In this document: piece after piece, positions 16,586 through 25,858 of the stretch
Layout of the letters: every line of letters begins with the position of its first letter
Numbering within the stretch: the first letter of the stretch is position 1
Source: Paenibacillus sp. FSL K6-3182
GTDB lineage: Bacteria > Bacillota > Bacilli > Paenibacillales > Paenibacillaceae
Assembly (NCBI RefSeq): GCF_037976325.1
Contig: NZ_CP150265.1
Coordinates: forward strand, 634,001 to 698,000
Length of the DNA stretch: 64,000 nt
Direction of reading: 5' to 3'
Made by a program: the position numbers and the translations under genes
The notes under the pieces: generated by a model
Databases searched by the model: none
What the model was told of the DNA's origin: nothing
Seen by the model: the letters and a program-made list of their open reading frames with translations, nothing else

Positions 16586-18370
16586 ATGAGCGACCTCGTT
16601 ATACATGGAAATGGATTCTATTTGGTCTTATCGCTCTTCATCATGTGTTTTGCCTCCTATACGATGCTGAAAATGATTGAAAAGCCTCTGCAAAATGAAT
16701 TTACACACGGCTTCAATTGGATCATTGGCGGCGCTGCCGTATTTGGACTTGGTCTATGGACGATGCATGTTGTTTTGATGCTTGCATCCCATTATAGATT
16801 GGTCATGAATTGGAGCATGCTCCCTATAGTATTCGCATGTGTCATTATCATTTATGTCTCATTAGTTGTTATGCAAAAGAAAAATCTCTCATCGGTACGC
16901 TTCTTAGTTGGAGCCCTATTAATGGCTCTGGGAGCTACTATGCTTCATTACTTGTCGATGCTTTCTGAATCGGTCGTTATACTAAAAATGGATTGGCCGC
17001 TTTATTGGATCTCCTTTGGAGTCAACTTTATTGGTGCATATTTGGCTTTTTATTGGTTGGAAACAAAGGGGTCAGGGTATAAGTTAAAAAGCTGCTTTTC
17101 ACTCGGATTGTCTAATATAGTCGTTCATCAAGTTGGTATGCACGCGCTGCAGATTGATTATAGCGATGTTTTATCTACAGATCTTCTAAACCAATATTTG
17201 TTGATTCTTGCATCTTTACTTGGTTTATCTACTTTATTTATCCTCAGCTTCAGTCTTACCACCTGGTTTGCATCCAACCAATATACTCAAATGAATGAGC
17301 GTTATAAACTTCTAGTGGAGAACTCCATAGATACGATTGCTTTAATAAGCGACGGCAAATGGGAATTTATGAACCGTGCTGGTTTGCGTTTATTCGAAGT
17401 GCATTCAGCGGATAAACTAATCGGTTCAAATGTTTATAATTTATTGGCCGAACCCTATCATAATGAACTGGAAGCATGGCTCACGGCAGGTCAAGCAGGA
17501 GATGATGCGTCCAATAAGCCAATCGAGCTGCAATGGATGTCCATGCAAGGGACGCTGCTTCATACAGAAATGGTACGGGTGAGTTCTACCTTCTCGGGTA
17601 AACAAATTGAACAAGTCATTATTCGGGATATTTCTGAGAGAAAGAAGAATGAGGAGCTGCTCATTAATTCTGAGAAGCTTTATGTTGCAGGTCAATTAGC
17701 GGCGGGCATTGCACATGAAATCCGAAATCCGCTTACCTCGTTAAAAGGATTTCTGCAGCTGCTTTCATCGGGTCGGGGCAATATCAACCATTTTTACGAC
17801 ATTATGAAAACAGAGCTCATCCGTATCGAGTCAATCGTCAGCGAACTACTGATGCTCTCCAAGCCACAGGTTTATGAATTTGTGCACAAAGATTGCCGTC
17901 AATTAATGGCGGACACGGTTAATTTACTGGAGACACAAGCTATTTTGCACAATGTGATCATTGAATTCCATTCTGACTATCGCCCATTGTGGGTATACGG
18001 CGTTGAGAATCAATTAAAGCAAGCGTTTATTAACGTGCTTAAAAATGCGATAGAAGCGATGCATAATGGTGGCATCGTCACGATTAATATGTCCCTTGAT
18101 CTTGACCGCGGAGTAATGATACGCATTAAAGATGAAGGAGCAGGCATGCCTGCGGAGCAGCTGTCGAAGATGGGTCAACCCTTTTATACAACAAAGGATA
18201 AAGGGACCGGACTTGGATTAATGGTCACTTTCAAAATTATTAATAACCATCAGGGACAAATTACGGCCGAAAGCAAGCTAGGAGTCGGGACGACCTTCAT
18301 CATCCAATTGCCGTATATGGAGCAGCCGAATTTGCCGATGGATCAGAAGCAGAGCGAGCGGGGCCAATAA
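16586..18370 (+). CDS. Sporulation-type sensor histidine kinase with MHYT-like membrane domain and PAS
   Basis: Membrane histidine kinase of 594 residues. The first about 230 residues form seven hydrophobic helices with MHYT-like repeats (GLWTMHVVLML, GATMLHYLSML, VVHQVGMHAL); the motif Met/His pairs are partly conserved, so copper or gas sensing is only a suggestion. A PAS domain follows (about 245-360), then HisKA with His377 in GIAHEIRNPLTSLKGF and a HATPase with NVLKNAIEAM, DEGAGM and GTGLGL. The kinase core resembles KinA/KinB/KinE-type kinases that feed the Spo0 phosphorelay. ATG 16586 has AAGGAG 6 nt upstream. No response regulator is adjacent, as is usual for such orphans. Confidence 0.88.
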   Translation: MSDLVIHGNGFYLVLSLFIMCFASYTMLKMIEKPLQNEFTHGFNWIIGGAAVFGLGLWTMHVVLMLASHYRLVMNWSMLPIVFACVIIIYVSLVVMQKKNLSSVRFLVGALLMALGATMLHYLSMLSESVVILKMDWPLYWISFGVNFIGAYLAFYWLETKGSGYKLKSCFSLGLSNIVVHQVGMHALQIDYSDVLSTDLLNQYLLILASLLGLSTLFILSFSLTTWFASNQYTQMNERYKLLVENSIDTIALISDGKWEFMNRAGLRLFEVHSADKLIGSNVYNLLAEPYHNELEAWLTAGQAGDDASNKPIELQWMSMQGTLLHTEMVRVSSTFSGKQIEQVIIRDISERKKNEELLINSEKLYVAGQLAAGIAHEIRNPLTSLKGFLQLLSSGRGNINHFYDIMKTELIRIESIVSELLMLSKPQVYEFVHKDCRQLMADTVNLLETQAILHNVIIEFHSDYRPLWVYGVENQLKQAFINVLKNAIEAMHNGGIVTINMSLDLDRGVMIRIKDEGAGMPAEQLSKMGQPFYTTKDKGTGLGLMVTFKIINNHQGQITAESKLGVGTTFIIQLPYMEQPNLPMDQKQSERGQ

Positions 18371-18527
18371 GATGATTCAGACCATTAGAGACGGAATCCC
18401 ACCATTTATAATCAACAATTTTCCACACGCCAACGGATGACTTTTTGAATTTGAAACTTAATTTTCAAGACATCGTAATACGGTTATGCAGTTCGGAATG
18501 AAGATAATTTGAGTGGAGGTCGGTTTG

Positions 18528-19295
18528 ATGTTTAATCGTTTTTTGGCAAGCATCGGTATTGGCTCAGCAAAGATTGATACACTATTAGAAAAAGCACGTT
18601 ATGCGCCAGGTGAAGAGGTTCGAGGTATCGTCAAAATGCAAGGCGGCAACGTAGAGCAGCGAATTGAAACGATACAGCTATCGGTCATGACAGAATATAT
18701 ACGTGAGAGCAATGACAGTAAAATAACGCAGCAGGGAGTGGTGGGACGCTATCACGTGAGCGCTCCCTTCACATTGCAGGCAAATGAAAGTCGCGAGGTG
18801 CCTTTCTCCTTCCAGCTGCCCCATCAAACACCGCTTACAATTGGCCGCGCGCCAGTATGGGTGAAGACGGAGTTAGACGTTCGCGGAGGCGTCGATCCAG
18901 GTGATAATGACCGAATCGAAGTGGTTCCGACACACGCCATGAACACGGTGCTGGAGGCGCTGAATGTGCTCGGCTTCCGTTTGCGTAAGGCAGAATGCGA
19001 GTACTCTTCCCGTCTTGGCGGCAAAATGCCATTTATTCAAGAGCTGGAATTTGTGCCGACCTCGCAGTTCCGAGGCCAGCTCGACGAGCTGGAAGTGATG
19101 TTCTATCCATCGGATCGCGAGCTTGAGCTGGTGCTCCAAATCGACCGGCGCGCACGCGGATTATCATCCTTTTTTGCAGAGGCTATGGATATGGATGAGA
19201 CATTTGTTCGGGCTCGCTTCACGAATGAGCAGCTCTCAGCAGGGCCAAACGCGATTGCGCAGCAATTGTCTGGAATCATAGCGCGCTATATTTAA
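18528..19295 (+). CDS. spo0M: Sporulation-control protein Spo0M
   Basis: Arrestin-like cytoplasmic protein of 255 residues, matching Spo0M, which affects sporulation and cell-cycle progression in Bacillus. Diagnostic stretches are FNRFLASIGIGSAKIDTLLE, YAPGEEVRGIVKMQGG, SAPFTLQANESREVPFSFQL and HAMNTVLEALNVLGFRLRKA. The C-terminal part RGLSSFFAEAMDMDE is also typical. ATG 18528 is chosen because GGAGGT lies 7-8 nt upstream; an earlier in-frame start at 18513 overlaps it. In Bacillus spo0M depends on sigma-H, but I could not identify a convincing sigma-H promoter here. A terminator follows. Confidence 0.93.
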   Translation: MFNRFLASIGIGSAKIDTLLEKARYAPGEEVRGIVKMQGGNVEQRIETIQLSVMTEYIRESNDSKITQQGVVGRYHVSAPFTLQANESREVPFSFQLPHQTPLTIGRAPVWVKTELDVRGGVDPGDNDRIEVVPTHAMNTVLEALNVLGFRLRKAECEYSSRLGGKMPFIQELEFVPTSQFRGQLDELEVMFYPSDRELELVLQIDRRARGLSSFFAEAMDMDETFVRARFTNEQLSAGPNAIAQQLSGIIARYI

Positions 19296-19311
19296 TTTTT
19301 ATAAATAAAAC

Positions 19312-19353
19312 AAGCTCGGGAGCGCTCCTGCAGGGGCGTTTCGGAGCTTTTTT
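19312..19353 (+). terminator. Imperfect terminator after spo0M
   Basis: AAGCTC...GCGC and GCGTTTCGGAGCTT form a long stem with some mismatches around TCCTGCAGGG, followed by six T residues. Confidence 0.6.
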
Positions 19354-19443
19354 GCTGCTTGCAGCGCCGTTATAAATGAATAACGGATGCAAGTAGTGAT
19401 CGAATCGGTTTTTTCGGTATAATAACTGGAGGAGGGGATTAAT

Positions 19444-20571
19444 TTGGCAGAACCGCTTAAGGCTATGTACGATGGATTATTTTTGGAGAAATTTGCGGGT
19501 TTGCTGAAGTCAGCATGGAGTCCTTTTGACGCCGTTCTTTTCGCAGAGCGAGTAAGGGATGGTGACTGGGAGCAATTAGAGTTAAAGGCTCGAACTCGAA
19601 AAATAACAGAAGCGCTGGGTGCTGCATTACCGCAGGCATATGATGAAGCGCTGGCTGTTTTATATCAAATAGATGAAAAATGCACAGGGCTGCCTTTTAT
19701 CATATTTCCAGACTTCGTCGAGGTGTTTGGACTGGAGCCGCAAAACTGGGAGCTGTCACTGGACGCGCTGGAGCGCTTTACGAAATATTCGACCTCAGAA
19801 TTTGCAATAAGAGCATTCATTCTTGCTGACCCACAGCGTATGGCTCAGCAAATGCTTATATGGGCAGATCATCCGAATGAGCACGTAAGGCGGCTCGCGA
19901 GCGAAGGCATAAGACCGCGCCTGCCATGGGCGCAGGCGCTGCCGCTCTTTAAGCGAGACCCATCGCCGATTGTTCCGATTTTGGAGAAGCTGAAATGTGA
20001 TGATTCACTTTATGTGCGCAAGAGCGTAGCTAACAACTTGAATGATATTGCGAAAGATCATCCCGAACTCGTCATATCGCTTGCGCAGGCCTGGATCGGC
20101 AATGATGCGAAGACGGATTGGATCATTCGTCATGGCTGCCGTACGCTGATAAAGCAATCAAGCCCGCAGATCATGGAATTGTTTGGGTACGCGAAGCATG
20201 CGTCTGCAGAAGAAGAGGAACAACCGCTTGTTGCTTTTGCTGCAATCGAGGTAGATCCAGAGACGGTTGCTATTGGCGGTGAGGTATCTATACGCTATCG
20301 TGTACAGCTGCGTGAGGGTCAGCCGGCCAAGCTGCGTATCGAATATGGAATTGCATTCGTGAAGTCTGGAGGCAAGACTTCATTGAAACGTTTCCTGCTA
20401 TCGGATCGCGAGTATGCTGGAGGAGCGTCAGCGTCAAGTGTTCGCACTCATCGTTTTGCTGATTTAACGACGCGCAAGCATTATAGCGGGCTTCATCTTG
20501 TAACGCTTTGGGTAAATGGAAGAGAGGTGGCTTCAGCCGAACTTCTGGTGACGGAGGCAGAATCAACATGA
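19444..20571 (+). CDS. alkC: AlkC-like DNA alkylation repair protein (HEAT-like repeats plus Ig-like domain)
   Basis: Probable 3-methyladenine/3-methylcytosine DNA glycosylase of the AlkC family, which removes alkylated bases without flipping them fully out. Residues about 1-250 are helical HEAT-like repeats, with the typical DHPNEHVRRLASEGIRPRLP and YVRKSVANNLNDIAKDHPEL. Residues about 262-370 form a beta-rich domain (VDPETVAIGGEVSIRYRVQL to HLVTLWVNGREVA) like the Ig-like domain of AlkC. The start is TTG 19444 after GGAGGAGGGG. A TATAAT at 19418-19423 may be its -10 box; the -35 is weak. Its stop overlaps the next start (ATGA), so it is co-translated with the membrane protein downstream. 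Confidence 0.85.
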   Translation: MAEPLKAMYDGLFLEKFAGLLKSAWSPFDAVLFAERVRDGDWEQLELKARTRKITEALGAALPQAYDEALAVLYQIDEKCTGLPFIIFPDFVEVFGLEPQNWELSLDALERFTKYSTSEFAIRAFILADPQRMAQQMLIWADHPNEHVRRLASEGIRPRLPWAQALPLFKRDPSPIVPILEKLKCDDSLYVRKSVANNLNDIAKDHPELVISLAQAWIGNDAKTDWIIRHGCRTLIKQSSPQIMELFGYAKHASAEEEEQPLVAFAAIEVDPETVAIGGEVSIRYRVQLREGQPAKLRIEYGIAFVKSGGKTSLKRFLLSDREYAGGASASSVRTHRFADLTTRKHYSGLHLVTLWVNGREVASAELLVTEAEST

Positions 20572-21635
20572 CGATTGGTGCAAGGGTTTTAAAAACGGGG
20601 ATGGCTGTTGCATTAGCGATTTATTTGAGCAGCTTGTTCGGCTTTGCTTCCCCGCTTATTGCTGCCGTGGCAGCTATATTTACGATTCAGCCTTCTATTT
20701 ACCGCTCATGGCAGCGTGTAGCGGATCAAGTGCAAACGAATCTGCTGGGTGCTGTAATGGCGATTGTAGCCGTTCGGCTATTCGGTCATACGCCGATTGC
20801 GGCAGGTCTTGTATGTATTCTTGTCATTCTCATTAGCATTCGCTTGAAGATGGAGAGCACGATTAGTCTGACGCTGGTTACGGTCGTTGCCATTATGGAA
20901 GCGAATGGACAAGGCTGGGACGTGGCAATTGGAAGATTTTTAATGGTGCTAACGGGTATCGGGGCTTCATTTGCTGTTAACGTGCTCGTATTTCCTCCAC
21001 GGCCAAGGAAGCAATTTACCGAACAGGTTCATCATGCCTATTCACAGCTTTCTCTGCTGCTTCGCACAGCCATTTCGAATGAGATGAAGGAGCAAGTTTT
21101 CCGCCAAGAGAAGGACAAGCTTCACGATACGCTGCATAAGCTGGAGGAACGCCACACCGTATTCGAAGAGGAGCGCAAAGTGCTTGCGAAGACGAAGACA
21201 AGCCATGCCCGTCAGCTGCTTGTATCGAAACAAATGATTAAGTCTCTGCAAAAAGGGGCTGATCTGCTCGATGTGGTGGAGGAGCATTATTTTTCCTCCC
21301 AAAGTGCCAGTGAGTGGGCGCTGCGCTTCGATCGGCAAATTGAGGATTTATCGAAGTATCACGAGCACATTTTGTTGAAAGCCGAAGGGAAAATGAAGCC
21401 TAATGCGCTGATTGAGCCTGAGGAAGAACGAGAAGCGCGGTTTGTGAAGGAATTGACAGCGTACATTTTGGAAGATCCGGATGAGCATAAGCGACTCGTC
21501 TTTGTCGCTTCGGCATTGTTCGAATACGCCTACCATTTGCGGCGACTGGAGAAGCTGCTCGATCAGGTGACGCAGCGCGAGGAAAACGCGAAGCGCTGTG
21601 CTGAAGAGGCCGAGAATGGATCGAAGTCATCATAA
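20568..21635 (+). CDS. Aromatic acid exporter family / FUSC-like membrane protein
   Basis: Membrane protein of 355 residues. The N-terminal about 140 residues hold five or six hydrophobic helices typical of the DUF939/ArAE_1 family: GMAVALAIYLSSLFGFASPL, AAVAAIFTIQPSIYRSWQR, then DQVQTNLLGAVMAIVAVRLF. The C-terminal about 215 residues are a soluble, strongly charged coiled-coil region. Transport of aromatic acids is the family assignment; the substrate here is unknown. ATG 20568 overlaps the alkC stop by 4 nt, and GGAGG sits inside the end of alkC, so earlier in-frame starts are unlikely. A strong bidirectional terminator follows. Confidence 0.85.
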   Translation: MTIGARVLKTGMAVALAIYLSSLFGFASPLIAAVAAIFTIQPSIYRSWQRVADQVQTNLLGAVMAIVAVRLFGHTPIAAGLVCILVILISIRLKMESTISLTLVTVVAIMEANGQGWDVAIGRFLMVLTGIGASFAVNVLVFPPRPRKQFTEQVHHAYSQLSLLLRTAISNEMKEQVFRQEKDKLHDTLHKLEERHTVFEEERKVLAKTKTSHARQLLVSKQMIKSLQKGADLLDVVEEHYFSSQSASEWALRFDRQIEDLSKYHEHILLKAEGKMKPNALIEPEEEREARFVKELTAYILEDPDEHKRLVFVASALFEYAYHLRRLEKLLDQVTQREENAKRCAEEAENGSKSS

Positions 21636-21665
21636 ACAGATTAAGCTGGTTAATGTAGCAAATAA

Positions 21666-21720
21666 AACAAAAACAGCAGGTTAGAACGCCGCTTAAGAGC
21701 GTTCTTGCCTGCTGTTTTTC
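21666..21720. terminator. Bidirectional terminator
   Basis: AAAACAGCAGG at 21670-21680 pairs with CCTGCTGTTTT at 21708-21718, and an inner stem AGAACGC/GCGTTCT lies at 21683-21705. A runs upstream and T runs downstream let it serve both the exporter gene and the convergent small gene. Confidence 0.85.
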
Positions 21721-21746
21721 TGCTTATATTACAGCATGCTCAATGT

Positions 21747-22046
21747 TTACTGATCATCGTCAGTTTTGTTGCTGCCTTCATGACGCCTTGGATGCTGCAT
21801 ATGAGCCTCTGGGTTATTATCATCATCATGCGGCACCAGCCTCGGATCAGTATGCCCCTCATGATGATTATTGAAGAAGAGCTCAACGAGCTGCCACTCG
21901 GTTGTTCCGAGCATCGGATCTGCTGGGAATACGTCTCCTCGTTCCAGCTGCTCTTCACGTCCCCATTCATTGCGGTAGGTGCCTTTTACTTCAACAGGCT
22001 CACCAGATAGGGGATTCATCTCATTATGGTTATTATCATTGCTCAT
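21747..22046 (-). CDS. Small Asp/Asn/His-rich protein, unknown function
   Basis: A 99-residue hydrophilic protein. The middle section GTYRNEWGREEQLERGDVFPADP, broken here for length, reads as a short beta-rich motif (a W/G-containing strand, then LERGDVFPADPMLG, then TEWQLVEL) seen in small Bacillales proteins of unknown role. The ends are disordered and rich in Asn, Asp and His (NNHHEGHTDP; HDDDNNPEAH). The ribosome binding site is modest (GGAAGG about 14 nt upstream). It converges with the exporter gene at a shared terminator and lies in a run of four small minus-strand genes. Confidence 0.65.
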   Translation of the reverse strand: MSNDNNHNEMNPLSGEPVEVKGTYRNEWGREEQLERGDVFPADPMLGTTEWQLVELFFNNHHEGHTDPRLVPHDDDNNPEAHMQHPRRHEGSNKTDDDQ

Positions 22047-22071
22047 ATGGTGTCAACCAACCTTCCTGTCC

Positions 22072-22215
22072 TTATAATCCGTGCTTCGGCACAGCTGAAC
22101 GATCGGCATCTGACTGCAGTTCGCTCGCTGACGATTTGCTGGCTAGATTGCGGTCTGCTCGGGATTGCGCCTTGCTTGCTGCCTTCTGTTGATCGGATGG
22201 CTGTTTGCCTGACAT
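22072..22215 (-). CDS. Very small Ser/Ala/Gln-rich protein (47 aa)
   Basis: ATG 22215 on the minus strand is preceded by GGAGGGTG with normal spacing and opens a 47-codon frame, MSGKQPSDQQKAASKAQSRA and onward, ending VPKHGL at 22072. The composition, lacking hydrophobic residues except near the end, suggests a disordered small protein. It is 25 nt before the next gene on the same strand, so the two are probably co-transcribed. I support it on ribosome binding site and position only. Confidence 0.5.
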   Translation of the reverse strand: MSGKQPSDQQKAASKAQSRADRNLASKSSASELQSDADRSAVPKHGL

Positions 22216-22336
22216 GTGGTCACCCTCCTCGAGAATCTTATTGTTTTTTCATTTTCTTATCTTCAGAAGAAGATCCTCAACAGTGTGCCACAAAAGGATG
22301 AAATGTATGAGTACTAGGTGGAAGAACAGGAGCAAT

Positions 22337-22714
22337 CTATAATAACTGGAGTCCGCATGAGGGGCAAACCGAATCACGTTCAGTGACGATCTCATCGCAA
22401 GCGGGACAGGGTTCGGAAAAGGGTGCTTTAGCAGCAGCAGCATGTATGAGCTCGCCTTTGCCTTCTTTTATGGCGGAGGATTGTTCGGGATTCGGACGGA
22501 GATGGGCAGGCGTTCCGAAGATCGTCTCCACCATCTCTTTAATGTCCTTAAATTTATCTGAGTCATCTGTAACAATTCGAATGAACATAAACATGCCAGC
22601 GAGCAAAGCAAATGCAATGACCAGCACGATCGTCGTTGCCAAAGCATCAAACCATGTGAGGAGAGGGAGAGGCGTATGTACAGGCAAACTAGCCAAGATG
22701 GTCCATGAAAACAT
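22337..22714 (-). CDS. Single-TM protein with C-terminal zinc ribbon
   Basis: A 125-residue protein. Residues about 22-48 (WFDALATTIVLVIAFALLAG and on) form one membrane helix. A charged linker follows, with DDSDKFKDIKEMVETIFGTP, and the C-terminus is a zinc ribbon with two CxxC knuckles, CPACDEIVTERDSVCPSCG. The topology would place the ribbon in the cytoplasm. Function unknown. It starts 11 nt after the end of the VTT-domain gene on the same strand, so they are likely one unit. Confidence 0.75.
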   Translation of the reverse strand: MFSWTILASLPVHTPLPLLTWFDALATTIVLVIAFALLAGMFMFIRIVTDDSDKFKDIKEMVETIFGTPAHLRPNPEQSSAIKEGKGELIHAAAAKAPFSEPCPACDEIVTERDSVCPSCGLQLL

Positions 22715-22725
22715 ACTCCATCACC

Positions 22726-23334
22726 TCACCCATTCAGCTGATAGCGGGATTCGAGACGTTTGCCCCCGAACCACATGACCAGAACAGCAGTAATCGAGAC
22801 GAATATACGCCAAGGCTCATTGACTAAATTGCCAATATCGAAGCTAATCAAGGAAATGCAAAATATCATAACTGCCTTCCCAAGCAGTGTAGCGAGCATA
22901 AAAGTAGGAAATGGCACCTTGCTAAGCCCGGATACGACAGTTATGACAACTGAAGGAGTAAAAGGGAAGCAAGCCAGCAAGAATAGCGGCGTGAAGCCGC
23001 GGCGTTCAACCCAATTGAAGAACCGCTGCGACTTTGGAAATCTTCGCTCTAGTTTCCCTTTCACATTGCGTCCGAGCTTTCGACTGATCCAAAATACGCA
23101 GAAGGCACCAGCGCTTACACCGATCCATGAAAAAAGAAATCCAAAGCCGAGGCCGTAAATGTTGGCATTAGCCGCAATGATAAGAATTAATGGGAGGAAA
23201 GGGAGAAACGATTCAAGCATGGGAAGCAAAATGCCGGGAAAAGGCCCCCATTGCGAATAGCTTTCCAATGTCCATTGGATTGAATCGAGATCCAAGTGTT
23301 TTAAGTATTCAAGCCAGTTGCGCCAATCATCCAT
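22726..23334 (-). CDS. TVP38/TMEM64 (VTT domain, DedA superfamily) membrane protein
   Basis: Polytopic membrane protein of 202 residues in the VTT/DedA superfamily, members of which scramble or flip lipids such as undecaprenyl phosphate or phosphatidylethanolamine. Visible hallmarks are the re-entrant loop region PFPGILLPMLESFLPFLPLI, GFLFSWIGVSAGAFCVFWIS, and the family FTPLFLLACFPFTPSVVIT segment. The last helices are VLATLLG-like and a C-terminal VLVMWFGGKRLE. The ribosome binding site is weak. It is followed closely by the zinc-ribbon TM protein. Confidence 0.88.
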   Translation of the reverse strand: MDDWRNWLEYLKHLDLDSIQWTLESYSQWGPFPGILLPMLESFLPFLPLILIIAANANIYGLGFGFLFSWIGVSAGAFCVFWISRKLGRNVKGKLERRFPKSQRFFNWVERRGFTPLFLLACFPFTPSVVITVVSGLSKVPFPTFMLATLLGKAVMIFCISLISFDIGNLVNEPWRIFVSITAVLVMWFGGKRLESRYQLNG

Positions 23335-23349
23335 AGATCTAACCCCGTT

Positions 23350-24543
23350 CTACTTGTTTGTAGCTTTTTCATTTGTAGCGATTGCCGGAAATGGGAACCA
23401 TAAATAAAATAAACCAATCAATCCAAAGAGGATTGCGCTTGTCCAAAAAACGGATGCTTCTCCGTTCCAAGCAGCGATTAAGCCGCCAGCAGCTGGACCG
23501 ATCATAACGCCAATGCCTTCAAAAGTGGATAATACGCCCCAGCCAAGCCCTTCTTGATTAGGTGGAACATAGGCAGCGAGCAGCGCATTCCAAACAGGCA
23601 AAATAGCAGAATAGGATAATCCAAGAGCAGCCGCTATTAGTAAACAATACCAGAACGAAAGTCCTGATGCCAGCATATATAAACCAAATGCAAACGCTCC
23701 AAATCCAGTCACGAGAAACCATTTTTTATTAACCAGCTTATCGGCAAGTTTCCCCATGGGGATGAGTCCACCTGCAGCAAAAAGTCCTCCGGCCGTTAAA
23801 AGAATGGAGTACTGCGTACCTGAGATACCCAGCTCCTGATTCGCAAAGCTTGGTAAAATGGGAACGAGCATGCTTGCGCCTGTCGTCTGCAATATCATCC
23901 CCGGCAGAAGCATCTTCATATGGCCGAGTCGTTCCTTCAGAATGACGAGCTGCTTTCGAAATGGCATGCGGTTTGATGCAGCAGCCCTTTCTTTGCTCAT
24001 GAAAAGCGTTAATACGCATGCAGCCACAGACATGCTGACAAGCAGCTTGTACGTAAAAGATACGCTGTAATCGAGCAGAATATTACATACGATCGGGCCG
24101 CTTCCTAGTCCCACCATCCAAATGGTGTATAGTGTTCCCATTTGGGTTGCACGCTGCTGATCGGTTACTTTCGTTAAGCATACGATCCAGATCGGTGACA
24201 TTCCGATGCCATATAGTGCGGCTGCACCAATGAACATCCATGGCAGCTCGGAGAATTGCAGCAAATATATGCCGATCAGCGAAATAATTAAACCTGCTTG
24301 AACGACGATACGAGTTGAGAAACGATCGAGCAAATAACCAATAGCCATTTTGAGCAGCGTATCGGTTAAATAGTGAGCTGAAATCGCAGCGCCGATAACA
24401 TCAGGTGATAGGCCTAATGTTTTTGCCCCAAAAATAGGCAGCAAACTAACAAGAACAGCACCTCTTACAAACTCCACAACAAACAAAATAACGGAGATAA
24501 GCCGCATCTCCGCTCCAAACCAACTTTTCTGATTTGTAATCAC
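23350..24543 (-). CDS. Major facilitator superfamily transporter
   Basis: A 12-helix MFS exporter-like protein of about 397 residues. The N-terminal half shows FVRGAVLVSLLPIFGAKTLG and the motif A-like loop GYLLDRFSTRIVVQ between helices 2 and 3; a second such loop GKLADKLVNKKW lies at the middle. The substrate is unknown. GTG 24543 is chosen because AAGGGG lies 7 nt upstream; the ORF also contains a TTG six bases earlier. It begins only 18 nt after the UgtP-like glycosyltransferase on the same strand, and together they may handle a glycolipid or envelope compound (inference). Confidence 0.85.
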   Translation of the reverse strand: MITNQKSWFGAEMRLISVILFVVEFVRGAVLVSLLPIFGAKTLGLSPDVIGAAISAHYLTDTLLKMAIGYLLDRFSTRIVVQAGLIISLIGIYLLQFSELPWMFIGAAALYGIGMSPIWIVCLTKVTDQQRATQMGTLYTIWMVGLGSGPIVCNILLDYSVSFTYKLLVSMSVAACVLTLFMSKERAAASNRMPFRKQLVILKERLGHMKMLLPGMILQTTGASMLVPILPSFANQELGISGTQYSILLTAGGLFAAGGLIPMGKLADKLVNKKWFLVTGFGAFAFGLYMLASGLSFWYCLLIAAALGLSYSAILPVWNALLAAYVPPNQEGLGWGVLSTFEGIGVMIGPAAGGLIAAWNGEASVFWTSAILFGLIGLFYLWFPFPAIATNEKATNK

Positions 24544-24561
24544 GGGCAAGCCCCTTATCCA

Positions 24562-25725
24562 TTATAAAGTGATTGCTTTCTCCATTATACGCAAGTTGGA
24601 TAAAATATCCAAAACGATGCTGTCGGCTGCGGTTTGTGAGGCTTGAAGCTGTTTAGTGGATTGTCTGCTATTAGTAAGACGTAATGGATCATGAACGAGT
24701 TTCAAAATTTGTTCCGTCAGCTCATTCACCTCATAGGCAACGACAGCTGCGCCTTTGGACTTAAGATACAATGCATTTTGTTTTTCTTGTCCAGGAACTG
24801 GCTTGTAGATGAATATGGGCAGCTCGGCAGCGATCGCTTCTGATAATGTAACGCCGCCTGGCTTAGTGATGAGGCAATTAGATATAGCCATAAGCTCGTG
24901 AATAGACTCAATAAACCCGTACACCTGCAGGCGAGAAGCTCCTTCATGTGCTTGAAATTGTTGCTCAATAATATTTTTCATAAACAGATTATGTCCACAT
25001 ACGAGCGCGACCTGAACCTCAGCGTTTTGCAGCAAGCTGCTGCAAATTTGCGATACATCAGGCAAAACGCCCTGCGCTCCCGCCATGATTAGGACGATAG
25101 GTTGATTAGGATTTAGTTTATATCTATCGTAGAGCTCGCTTGAGGCGACTGTTGCACAGAATCCGCGTTTGAGCGGAATGCCGCTCACTTGAATTGCCCT
25201 CTCCGGTATTCCCAGCGATGAAAGCTCTAATCGGAGATCCTCAGTAGCGACATAATAGCGGTCGACGCTTGGATGAACCCAGCGCCTGTGAAGATCAAAA
25301 TCGGTAATGACAGCATAGGAGGGAGGATGAACGCTTTTACGTTTCTTAAGCTTCGGCAGAGCAAAGCTGGGGAAAGTATGCACGACGATATCCGGCTGCT
25401 CGACTGCAAGAATACGCCTAATTTTTTCTGTACCAAAGGAATGAAGAAGCCCGCCAAATAATGAATCATGCTTCATTAGCCTTGTGAAATCATACACCCA
25501 GCCATATAGCGAGGGCATATGCGTATAGCTCTTTAAGTAAAAGCGCTTGGCAAACTCATTTATCCAAGGGTGAGATTCCGCCATGAGATCGACCATTACC
25601 GTGCGATAATTGCCGTGCTCCTCCCAAGCGCTCTTAATCGCGCGAGCAACCTGAAGATGGCCTTCTCCATATGAAGCGTACAAAATTAACAATTTCGGCT
25701 GCGGTTTTTCCTCGAAACGTATCAT
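24562..25725 (-). CDS. UgtP/MGDG synthase-like glycosyltransferase (GT28)
   Basis: Membrane-associated glycosyltransferase of 387 residues. It has the MGDG-synthase N-terminal motif LLILYASYGEGHLQVARAI, with the GxGH-type acceptor loop, then TFPSFALPKLKKRK and TDFDLHRRWVHP. The C-terminal UDP-sugar-binding half shows VLIMAGAQGVLPD and the KPGGVTLSEAIAAELP motif. Relatives transfer glucose from UDP-glucose to diacylglycerol to make glucolipids and the lipoteichoic acid anchor; the exact sugar and acceptor here are inferred. ATG 25725 follows GGAGGTG by about 6 nt, so the upstream in-frame start at 25758 is rejected. It forms a unit with the MFS gene. Confidence 0.85.
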   Translation of the reverse strand: MIRFEEKPQPKLLILYASYGEGHLQVARAIKSAWEEHGNYRTVMVDLMAESHPWINEFAKRFYLKSYTHMPSLYGWVYDFTRLMKHDSLFGGLLHSFGTEKIRRILAVEQPDIVVHTFPSFALPKLKKRKSVHPPSYAVITDFDLHRRWVHPSVDRYYVATEDLRLELSSLGIPERAIQVSGIPLKRGFCATVASSELYDRYKLNPNQPIVLIMAGAQGVLPDVSQICSSLLQNAEVQVALVCGHNLFMKNIIEQQFQAHEGASRLQVYGFIESIHELMAISNCLITKPGGVTLSEAIAAELPIFIYKPVPGQEKQNALYLKSKGAAVVAYEVNELTEQILKLVHDPLRLTNSRQSTKQLQASQTAADSIVLDILSNLRIMEKAITL

Positions 25726-25782
25726 AGACACACCTCCTGCCGTTAGTGTAACGAACATTTGTTATGCGATTGTGAACGGTGT

Positions 25783-25811
25783 TTGGTTACTTTGTGTATT
25801 TTTAGTATAAT
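25783..25811 (+). promoter_or_regulatory. Sigma-A promoter for the aldo/keto reductase
   Basis: TTGGTT at 25783-25788 and a perfect TATAAT at 25806-25811 are 17 bp apart. The reductase start is 47 nt downstream of the -10 box. Confidence 0.6.
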
Positions 25812-25858
25812 GAATACGCAATCCATCCTATTTCAAAATTGAAGGAGCGATGATTAGA